Shown here piece by piece: positions 23,407 to 29,748 of a stretch of DNA of 29,748 bases. The position numbers were made by a program, and so were the translations under genes. The notes below the pieces were generated by a model that searched no databases, was not told the DNA's origin, and saw nothing but the letters and a program-made list of their open reading frames with translations. Where the stretch lies: positions 1 to 29,748 of the forward strand of contig CAIOSS010001281.1 in NCBI GenBank assembly GCA_903860995.1. Direction: 5' to 3'. This DNA is from an uncultured delta proteobacterium. Lineage in GTDB: Bacteria > Myxococcota_A > Polyangia > Polyangiales > Ga0077539. How positions within the stretch are numbered: position 1 is the first letter of the stretch; the number at the start of each line of letters is the position of its first letter.

Positions 23407-26199
23407 GTGTATGCTCGCGCGATGCGAGGGTTGCGCGTCGGGGTCATCGTACTGGCCGGGTGTTCGTCGTCCACGCCGTCGGTGATGACCGACGCGGGGA
23501 GCCCACGGGACATCGTCGATGTCGCCACCGACGCGAGCGACCGGGGGGACACCGCGAAGGTGGATGCCCCGATGGCGTGCACCGAGGCCGTGCGGGTGCA
23601 CTCGGTGCTGCCCGAGCGGATGATCGTCCCGGTGGGGGGCACTGGGGCGGTGCTGTTGCGCCTCGCGGGCGACCGGGCGGGCTGCGACGCGGTGTATCGT
23701 GTGGAGAGCGCCGACGCGGCGGTGCTCGCGGGCCCGGCGACGGCGCCGAGGGTGACCGTGGGACACGGGAGCGTCGGCTTCGAGGTGCGCGGCGTGACGG
23801 CGGGTCGCACGCAGCTGCGGATCACGCAGGTGGAGCCCGCGGACACGGCCGGGACGGCGGGCGTCACGGTGGACGTGGAGGTGCGGGCCGCGACGCTGCC
23901 GGCGTGTCCGATGGGGACGAGCGCGGCGCTGGGGGTGCTGCGCGCGGGGCAGACGGCGAGCGCGCCCGGTGGGTCACCGCTGGCCGGGGCGGGGGTGGTG
24001 ATTCCAGCGAACACCACGGGCTTGCCCGCCGAGGCGGTGAGCGTGGCGTGCGCGGAGGCCGCGGTGCCGGAGGGCTATGACGCCGTCGGGCCGGCGGTGA
24101 CCTTCTCGCCGGGGGCGGTGCGCTTCGCCCGCGAGGTGGGGATGTCCATTCCGGCCAACGGGGCGCGGGTGACTTCGCTGTATGAAGCGCACATCGAGGT
24201 GGCGTGGACGCCGCCGGGGGCGACGGGGCGCACGAGGGTGGTTCCGCTGGCGGACACGCGGCTCGAGCCCGACGGGCGCGCGGTGTCGTTTTCAGGGTAT
24301 CGACTGGGAACCTACCAGGCCGTGATGCGGCGGGGCATCGGCACGCGGCGGGTGCAGCGCGCGCTGCGCTACCACGCGCTCTATGGCATCTCCATGGGGG
24401 CCGTGGGGACCTCGATGATCGGGACGCGGCACCCGGAGCTGTTCGATGTGCTCGCGCCGCTGGGAGGTCCGGCGGACTCGGCCTTCTCCGGGGGATACCT
24501 GCGGCGCTGGGTGTTCGGTGGGTTCTGCACCGAGGCCGAGCGGGCGACGCTGGGAGATACCGCGTGTGCCACGAGCAGCGCGGCGAGGACCCCGACGCCC
24601 GATGACCTCGGGATGGTGGGGCAGCACTTCGAACACTTCTTCGCGCCGCCGGGGCGGGGGACCGGCGGGACCTTCGATCGACAGGCGAGGTTCCAGGGCT
24701 TTCGGGACATCGCGCGGATGTTCGGCAACCCGGTGATGGGGAGCGACCCGGCCGGGGGCACACTGCCCTTCGGGGTTCCGGCGAGCGAGCTCACGCGCAC
24801 CGACGCCGAGCGCTGCGCCAACCCCGTGGTGCTGGGCGGGGCCTCTGCGACCATGGATCAGCGCTTCTATGATGATGAGTACAACCCCGATGGGCGCTAT
24901 CCGGTCATCACCTTCTGCGATGGCGGACGCTCGACGGTGGACGTCGGCGCGTGGAACGGCTCGGTCGGCAACTACCCGGTAGAGATCGCGCTGGCGGTGG
25001 ACCGCAACGGCAACGGGCGCCGCGACGGGGGCGAAGCCGTGATACGCAACTTCAGTGAGCCCTACTCGGATGTGGGCAATGACGGGCGCGCCGACCGCGA
25101 CGAGGTCGGTTATGACCCGGTGACCAACCCCGACCCCGCGGGCGACGACTACGACCGGCAGTACAACCCCGCGGGCACCGAAGGGAACCAGCTGCGCGAC
25201 GCGACGGAGCCCTACGAAGACCTCGGCCTGGACGGCGTGGCGTGCCCGACGGGGCGGCGATGCCCCTATGACCAGGGCGAAGGGGACGGGCGCTTCAACC
25301 AGGCGACCTCGATGCTGGCGGGCACCGATCGGCTCAACCCGCGGGTGCTCTACGCGGCATTGCCGCGGGCGGAGGCCGACCGGCTGGCGACGTGGATCGA
25401 CGGGGGCGTGCGGGACGCGTTGCAGTTCGGGGTGAATGCCAACCACTTCGCGGGCGCCGTGGCGCAGCAGGGCGTCGGGCTGCGGATCATCAACGGGTTC
25501 ACGGGGTTGATGCCGGGGAGGGTGTCGACCCGGGACAGCGAGCGGACGTTCGACCCGGGGGTGGTCGACTGGGCGCACGTGCCGGCGCACACGATGGTGC
25601 GATATGGCTCGGTGGACGCGACGCCGGAGGACATCGCGGACGGAGACGGCGCCCACGTCGGGACCAACGGGCAGATCGCCACGCGGCTGCTGTCGAGCCT
25701 GTACGCCGTGCAGGCGCGGTGGCCCGGCGGCGACCGGTCGATGGCGGCGTTCTCGACCACGGTGGACAACTCCGGGCGCTGCGCCAACGGATATCAGTGT
25801 GCGTTCGAGTTCAGGTCGGAGCGGACGGGGCGCTCGGGGCCGGTGAGCGTGTTTCTGCCGCCCGGGTATCACGACCCGGAGAACGTCGGGGTGCGGTATC
25901 CAGTGGTGTTCCTGCTGCACGGGTATGGGATGCAGCCGTCGGAGTTTGCGGGCGCGGCGCTGGTGGCCGCGTCGCGCATGGTGGCGAGGAACACCGCGGA
26001 CTGGCAGCGACCGGCGAAGTTCATCCTGGTGTTTCCCGACGGGCGTTGTCGGGACGGCGACGGTTGCCTGGAAGGGACCTTCTTCGTCGACTCGGCGGCC
26101 GGCAACGCGCGCATGGAGACGTACTTCCTCGACCTGTACCAATGGGTCGACCGCACCTACCGGACCCGGGCCGCGGGCACGGTCGAGGTCACGGAGTGA
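23407..26199 (+). CDS. Large esterase-like lipoprotein with permuted hydrolase motifs and calcium-loop-like repeats
   Basis: 930 residues from GTG 23407; ATG 23422 would leave a signal peptide of only 13 residues before lipobox VLAGC (Cys19). An acidic tether (TDAGSPRDIVDVATDASD) follows, then Ig/cohesin-like strand-rich sequence to about 310. A serine-hydrolase nucleophile elbow GISMGAVG (Ser329) is in the middle, with MIGTRHPELFDVLAPLGG after it, as in esterase D-type enzymes. Residues about 535-625 hold Asp/Asn-rich loops such as AVDRNGNGRRDGGEAV and LGLDGVACP that resemble EF-hand-like calcium loops. The HGYG oxyanion segment (VVFLLHGYGMQPSEF, His838) and FPDGRC (Asp878), which normally precede the elbow, come at the C-terminus. 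Likely a secreted, lipid-anchored esterase; substrate unknown. Confidence 0.8.
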   Translation: MYARAMRGLRVGVIVLAGCSSSTPSVMTDAGSPRDIVDVATDASDRGDTAKVDAPMACTEAVRVHSVLPERMIVPVGGTGAVLLRLAGDRAGCDAVYRVESADAAVLAGPATAPRVTVGHGSVGFEVRGVTAGRTQLRITQVEPADTAGTAGVTVDVEVRAATLPACPMGTSAALGVLRAGQTASAPGGSPLAGAGVVIPANTTGLPAEAVSVACAEAAVPEGYDAVGPAVTFSPGAVRFAREVGMSIPANGARVTSLYEAHIEVAWTPPGATGRTRVVPLADTRLEPDGRAVSFSGYRLGTYQAVMRRGIGTRRVQRALRYHALYGISMGAVGTSMIGTRHPELFDVLAPLGGPADSAFSGGYLRRWVFGGFCTEAERATLGDTACATSSAARTPTPDDLGMVGQHFEHFFAPPGRGTGGTFDRQARFQGFRDIARMFGNPVMGSDPAGGTLPFGVPASELTRTDAERCANPVVLGGASATMDQRFYDDEYNPDGRYPVITFCDGGRSTVDVGAWNGSVGNYPVEIALAVDRNGNGRRDGGEAVIRNFSEPYSDVGNDGRADRDEVGYDPVTNPDPAGDDYDRQYNPAGTEGNQLRDATEPYEDLGLDGVACPTGRRCPYDQGEGDGRFNQATSMLAGTDRLNPRVLYAALPRAEADRLATWIDGGVRDALQFGVNANHFAGAVAQQGVGLRIINGFTGLMPGRVSTRDSERTFDPGVVDWAHVPAHTMVRYGSVDATPEDIADGDGAHVGTNGQIATRLLSSLYAVQARWPGGDRSMAAFSTTVDNSGRCANGYQCAFEFRSERTGRSGPVSVFLPPGYHDPENVGVRYPVVFLLHGYGMQPSEFAGAALVAASRMVARNTADWQRPAKFILVFPDGRCRDGDGCLEGTFFVDSAAGNARMETYFLDLYQWVDRTYRTRAAGTVEVTE

Positions 26200-26210
26200 G
26201 CGAGCGAGCC

Positions 26211-27197
26211 ATGAAGACCTTCCGCGCGGTGCGCATCCGGGAGCCTGGCGACGTCGACGTGCTCGAGCTCGGCGAGGTGTCGCTGCGCGAGCCGGGCGCG
26301 GGCGAGGTGCGGGTGCGCGTCGCGGCGGCGGGGCTCAACCGGGCCGACCTCCTGCAGCGGGCGGGGGCCTACCCTGCGCCGCCCGGTGTGCTGCCCGACG
26401 TGCCGGGCCTGGAGTACGCGGGCGTGGTCGAGGCGCTGGGCGACGAGGTGCGCGGCGTCGCGGTGGGCGACCGGGTGATGGGCCTGGTGGGCGGTGGCGC
26501 GATGGCCGAGGCCCTGGTGGTGCACCACCGCGAGCTCATGGCCGTGCCCGAGGGGATGGCGCTGAGCGACGCGGCGGCGATCCCCGAGGCCTTCGCGACG
26601 GCCTGGGACGCGCTGGTGCAGGCGGAGTCGCGGATGGGCGACGTGGTGCTGGTGCACGCGGCCACGAGCGGCGTGGGCACCGCCGCGACGCAGTTGGCGC
26701 GGGCGATGGGCGCGCGGGTGATCGGCACCGGGCGCAGCGCGGCGAAGCTCGCGCGGTGCGCGCAGTGGGGCCTCGACGACGCCGTGGTCGCGCTGGGCGG
26801 GCGCTTCGCCGACGAGGTGATGGCGCGCACCGGGGGCGCTGGGGTCAACGTGGTCATCGACCTGGTGGGAGGGCCCTACCTGGCCGAGAGCCTGCGCTGC
26901 GTGGCGCCGCGGGCGAGGGTGGTGGTGCTGGCGACGATGGGCGGGGGCGTGGCGACGCTGCCGCTCGGGCTCGCGCTCTCGCGACGGGTGACCCTCAAGG
27001 GGACGGTGCTGCGCAGCCGCCCCATCGAGGAGAAGATCGCCCTGGCGCGAGGCTTCGCGGGGGCGGTGCTGCCGGGCTTCGCGCGGGGCGCCCTGCGGCC
27101 GGTGGTGGACATGGTGCTGCCGATGGAGCGGGTGCGCGAGGCCCACGAGCGGATGGCGCGCGACGAGAACGTGGGGAAGATCGTGCTGGCCTGGTGA
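26211..27197 (+). CDS. NAD(P)H:quinone oxidoreductase, zinc-less MDR family
   Basis: 328 residues from ATG 26211. It belongs to the quinone oxidoreductase (QOR/PIG3-like) branch of medium-chain dehydrogenases. Visible: VAAAGLNRADLLQRAGAYPA with PPGVLPDVPGLEYAGVV, GDRVMGLVGGGAMAE, the IPEAFATAWDAL segment, the dinucleotide-binding loop VHAATSGVGTAATQLARAMG, GARVIGTGRS, and ARDENVGKIVLAW at the C-terminus. The NRADLLQRxGxYPxPPGxxxxxGLE segment is especially like PIG3 and YhfP-type proteins. Zinc-binding Cys residues of alcohol dehydrogenases are absent. It probably reduces quinones or alpha,beta-unsaturated carbonyls using NADPH in the cytoplasm. It starts 11 bp after the esterase gene. Confidence 0.92.
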   Translation: MKTFRAVRIREPGDVDVLELGEVSLREPGAGEVRVRVAAAGLNRADLLQRAGAYPAPPGVLPDVPGLEYAGVVEALGDEVRGVAVGDRVMGLVGGGAMAEALVVHHRELMAVPEGMALSDAAAIPEAFATAWDALVQAESRMGDVVLVHAATSGVGTAATQLARAMGARVIGTGRSAAKLARCAQWGLDDAVVALGGRFADEVMARTGGAGVNVVIDLVGGPYLAESLRCVAPRARVVVLATMGGGVATLPLGLALSRRVTLKGTVLRSRPIEEKIALARGFAGAVLPGFARGALRPVVDMVLPMERVREAHERMARDENVGKIVLAW

Positions 27198-27199
27198 CG

Positions 27200-27219
27200 G
27201 AATACCCGATCGGGTATTC
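27200..27219. terminator. Perfect 20-bp palindrome between convergent genes, probable bidirectional terminator
   Basis: GAATACCC-GATC-GGGTATTC is a perfect palindrome (8-bp stem, 4-base loop, or 10-bp dyad) in the 47-bp gap between the quinone oxidoreductase stop and the converging barrel gene stop. Position and symmetry suggest termination in both directions. There is no T-run on either side. An alternative is a protein-binding dyad. Confidence 0.6.
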
Positions 27220-27244
27220 GTCGCCCGGACTGAGGGGGGGGCGA

Positions 27245-28135
27245 CTACAGCAGCCGGTGGAAGTACCGGAGGTTGAGCAGCAGGGTGGACTGCGAGCCGC
27301 CGTGCACCTCCTGGCGGAGGGAGGCCTCGACGGCGAACATCTGGTCGATGTACCCGAGGCCCGCCGTGATGAGGTGCACGGGGTTGTTGAGCCGGATGTC
27401 GTCGTAGGTGTAGCCGATGCGCAGGGGCACGCGGCTGACGAGCAGCTCGACGCCGCCCGACCAGCGGGCGCGCGGGCCGTCGGCGAAGGAGGTGACGTCC
27501 CAGACCGTGTCGGCCACGATGTGGAGGGTGTCGGTGGGGATGATCCCGATGCCGCCGCCGATGGAGAGGGGCGAGAGAGCCGTGTCGGGGTTGCTGAGCG
27601 AGTAGCCCGTGATGCCCAGCGAGAGCCACGACCAGGGCTTGAGCGCGAGGCCCGCGTCGAGGGTGAAGCCCGAGTAGGCGCTGCCCCGGACGCCGTTGGC
27701 GGTGCCCAGGCCGATGTAGTCCATGTAGCGGCCGGTGATGCCGAGGCTCACGCCTTCGACCAGGGTGACCCCGAGGGCGACGCGCACGTCGTGGTTGCGG
27801 GTGTCGCCGTCGAGGAGCGAGTAGTGGTAGGCGAGGCCGGCGCCCACCCGGCGGGTCGAGTCGACCACCGCGCCGCCGAAGGACCAGCGGCCCGCGGAGG
27901 GATCCCAGAGCACCGAGCTGTCGACGTGGTAGACGCGCGACTGGCTCATGGCTGCGGGGTTGACGTAGAGCGCCGAGGTGCTCTGCGCGATGGCGTGACC
28001 GCCGCCGCCGAGGGCCATCACCCGGGTGTTGACGGGGGTCTCCGAGGCGGACTGCACCTGCCCCCACGCGGCCGATGGCATCAGGGCCAGCGCGCTCGCG
28101 CAGCACAGCGATCGGGCGAGGCTGGTGAGCTCCAT
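27245..28135 (-). CDS. FadL/PorV-like outer-membrane barrel protein
   Basis: 296 residues with signal peptide MELTSLARSLCCASALALMP...AWG. The early segment GGGGHAIAQSTSALYVNPAA corresponds to the conserved small-residue SxxALYxNPA motif of the FadL/OmpP1 and PorV/PorQ (UPF0164-like) families. It is followed by strands such as HVDSSVLWDPSAGRWSFGGA, VGAGLAYHYSLLD, VRVALGVTLVEGVSLGITGRY, FTLDAGLALKPWSWLSLGITG, RIGYTYDDIRL and HLITAGLGYI. FHRLL is the C-terminal end. At under 300 residues it is shorter than FadL (about 420) and nearer to PorQ/PorV size. Function could be hydrophobic-substrate uptake or a secretion-shuttle component; unresolved. Its promoter faces the oriC-like region. Confidence 0.82.
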   Translation of the reverse strand: MELTSLARSLCCASALALMPSAAWGQVQSASETPVNTRVMALGGGGHAIAQSTSALYVNPAAMSQSRVYHVDSSVLWDPSAGRWSFGGAVVDSTRRVGAGLAYHYSLLDGDTRNHDVRVALGVTLVEGVSLGITGRYMDYIGLGTANGVRGSAYSGFTLDAGLALKPWSWLSLGITGYSLSNPDTALSPLSIGGGIGIIPTDTLHIVADTVWDVTSFADGPRARWSGGVELLVSRVPLRIGYTYDDIRLNNPVHLITAGLGYIDQMFAVEASLRQEVHGGSQSTLLLNLRYFHRLL

Positions 28136-28352
28136 AGACCTCCGGCGATAGAACGCTACCGTGGGGCTGTCTACTTCCCGACGGGTTTTCCACAGCCCCC
28201 GTCAGTACCCTGTGGACAAACGCCTCCCGGGGACCCCTCCCGAACTCGTCGATTTCTCGCGCCCCCAGCGAACTTCCACGATGCTGCGAGCCGGTCAGCC
28301 CTTGCATGCGCCAGGGCTGTGGAAAACGCTGTGGACAGGATGTTGTACCGCC
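28136..28352. other. oriC: oriC-like region with clustered DnaA boxes upstream of dnaA
   Basis: The 217-bp gap between the barrel gene and dnaA holds four 9-mers within one or two mismatches of TTATCCACA: TTTTCCACA at 28186-28194 (+), TTGTCCACA at 28211-28219 (minus strand), TTTTCCACA at 28318-28326 (minus) and CTGTCCACA at 28330-28338 (minus). The last two are 3 bp apart, immediately before dnaA, so they may also serve dnaA autoregulation. No clearly AT-rich unwinding element is visible; 28240-28260 is only mildly AT-rich. A true origin here is likely but not proven. Confidence 0.65.
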
Positions 28353-29748
28353 GTGGGTGACGAGGCCAACCAGCTCTGGGACAAGGTGCTCGAAGCGCTG
28401 CGCGGCCGCGTCGGCGAGCAGATGATCGACAAGCTGCTGCGCCCCCTGGAGGCCCTCGACGCGGCCGACGGGGTGCTGCTGCTGCGCGCCCCCAACGACT
28501 TCGCGCGCGAGTGGGTGACCAAGGGCTACGTTCCGGTCATCGAGGAGTCGCTGAAGTACTTCACGGGGAAGACCTGGGCCATCCACTGGGCGGCCAGCGC
28601 CAAGACCGGCGCCTCCACCGCTCCGCGCTCGGCCCCGAAGCCTCCACCGCCGCTGCCCCGTCCGCCGCCACCCAGGGCCGCGGCGCCCGTGGCAACCCCC
28701 GCCGCCGCCGTGCCCCCTGAGCCCGAGCTGTCCGCGCCCGCCCCGAAGGCCCAGGGCCCCGCGCGCACGATGGCCCCGCCGGTGTCGACGAGGGCCCACG
28801 CCCCCGTGCACAACCCCGGCGCGGCGAGCGGCTCGGCGGGCTGCGGGCTGTCGCCCAAGTACACCTTCGACACCTTCGTGATGGGCCCGTCGAACAACGT
28901 CGCCCACGCGATGGCGCAGGCGATGTCGAACCTCTCGGGTCGGCGCGTCAACGTGCTCTTCCTCTGCGGCGGAACGGGCCTCGGCAAGACCCACCTCTCC
29001 AACGCCATCGGGCACCGCATCCTCGAGCAGAAGCCCGGCGCGCGGATCGTGTACGTGAGCGCCGAGACCTTCACCAACGAGTACGTGGCGGCGATCCAGC
29101 AGAAGCGCATGGAGGAGTTTCGCGGGCGCTACCGCAACGAGTGCGACGGGCTGCTCATCGACGACGTGCAGTTTCTCGCGGGCAGGGAGGGCACGCAGGA
29201 GGAGTTCTTCCACACCTTCAACGCGCTCTACCAGAAGGACATCCCGATCGTCCTGACGAGCGACGTGCTGCCGCAGAACCTCCACGGCATGGCCGAGCGC
29301 CTCTGCTCGCGCTTCGCCAGCGGGCTCGTGGCGGAGGTGTATCCGCCGGAGCTGGAGACGCGCATCGCGATCCTGCGGAAGAAGGCCGAGCAGGACGGGG
29401 TGAAGCTCGACGACGAGACCGCGGCCCTCATCGCGAGCGCAGGGAGCAACGTGCGCGAGCTCGAGGGGATGCTGATGAAGCTGTCGATTCGCGCGAGCCT
29501 CAACGGGCGCGGAGTGATCGACGCGACGCTGGCGCGGGAGACCCTGCGCATCGGGTCGAAGCCCGCGGTGACCACCGTCGAAGACGTGCAGCGGGCCGTC
29601 TGCGACCACTACCGCATCAAGCTCAACCAGCTGACGGGGAAAGACCGCCACAAGGAGGTCGCGCTGCCGCGGCAGGTGGCGATGTACCTGGCGCGCACGC
29701 ACCTGGGCACGTCGTTTCCGCAGATTGGCGCCCGCTTCAACGGGAAGG
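28353..29748 (+). CDS. dnaA: Chromosomal replication initiator DnaA (3' truncated by window)
   Basis: 465 codons visible from GTG 28353, running off the right edge. No in-frame ATG/TTG lies just upstream; AGGA at 28337-28340 is a rather distant ribosome binding site. Domain I (about 1-75: LWDKVLEALRGRVGEQMIDK) is followed by a Pro/Ala-rich domain II (about 90-160). The AAA+ domain starts at YTFDTFVMGPSNNVAHAMA, with Walker A GGTGLGKT (206-213), Walker B LLIDDVQF (267-274) and the sensor region. Domain IV (VEDVQRAVCDHYRI, then ALPRQVAMYLARTHLGTSFP) is cut just before the DHTTV-type DnaA-box-contact motif. DnaA melts oriC and loads helicase. DnaA boxes precede it. Confidence 0.97.
   Translation, partial: MGDEANQLWDKVLEALRGRVGEQMIDKLLRPLEALDAADGVLLLRAPNDFAREWVTKGYVPVIEESLKYFTGKTWAIHWAASAKTGASTAPRSAPKPPPPLPRPPPPRAAAPVATPAAAVPPEPELSAPAPKAQGPARTMAPPVSTRAHAPVHNPGAASGSAGCGLSPKYTFDTFVMGPSNNVAHAMAQAMSNLSGRRVNVLFLCGGTGLGKTHLSNAIGHRILEQKPGARIVYVSAETFTNEYVAAIQQKRMEEFRGRYRNECDGLLIDDVQFLAGREGTQEEFFHTFNALYQKDIPIVLTSDVLPQNLHGMAERLCSRFASGLVAEVYPPELETRIAILRKKAEQDGVKLDDETAALIASAGSNVRELEGMLMKLSIRASLNGRGVIDATLARETLRIGSKPAVTTVEDVQRAVCDHYRIKLNQLTGKDRHKEVALPRQVAMYLARTHLGTSFPQIGARFNGK

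Noticed and set aside
26157..29702. A 1181-codon open frame on the minus strand across the esterase, oxidoreductase, barrel and dnaA genes
   Set aside because: It is the GC-rich antisense shadow of well supported genes on the plus strand (oxidoreductase, dnaA); its translation is Arg/His/Pro/Gly low-complexity with no domain.

Overview
The window is very GC-rich, with dense, often overlapping genes. It encodes a eukaryote-like Ser/Thr kinase with a C-terminal PEGA-like domain and several lipoproteins whose lipobox is followed by an Asp/Ala/Pro/Val-rich tether. This suggests a member of the Myxococcota (Polyangia-like), inferred from gene style only. A dnaA gene preceded by clustered DnaA boxes at the right end, and a parS-like ParB site about 18 kb to its left, suggest a stretch close to the chromosome origin. 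No rRNA, tRNA, CRISPR array or insertion sequence was recognised. No gene-free stretch exceeds 300 bases; the longest is the 217-base oriC-like gap before dnaA.

Left end (1-3400): a 5'-truncated hypothetical protein is translationally coupled to a lipoprotein gene (737-1480) with one in-frame TGA at codon 132. Reading through it gives a thioredoxin-like U-P-G-C motif, and a hairpin with bacterial SECIS geometry follows. I call this a selenoprotein; a conventional pipeline would break it into two fragments. A membrane-anchored Ser/Thr kinase follows.

Phosphorus-themed block (3403-8700): an organophosphate-type MFS transporter diverges from a CYTH triphosphatase-like gene. Then come a HAD hydrolase, phnC, and a single ORF joining a PhnD-like binding protein to a PhnE-like permease.

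Core metabolism (8697-18196): bioF-bioD (minus), a cyclophilin lipoprotein whose start codon is out of frame with its signal peptide, a zinc-finger-less DnaJ, uppS-cdsA, gcvT, a secreted lipase-like lipoprotein and thiD. Convergent genes here repeatedly overlap at their 3' ends.

Surface block (18169-28135): a lipoprotein and outer-membrane protein pair (minus); a coupled three-gene set of two propeller-like lipoproteins and a barrel protein (plus); a 930-residue esterase-like lipoprotein whose hydrolase motifs occur in permuted order; a quinone oxidoreductase; and a FadL/PorV-like barrel protein facing the origin.

The best candidates for new biology are the Sec-containing redox lipoprotein, the permuted esterase, the PhnD-PhnE fusion, and the parS site at the anomalous start of the cyclophilin gene.
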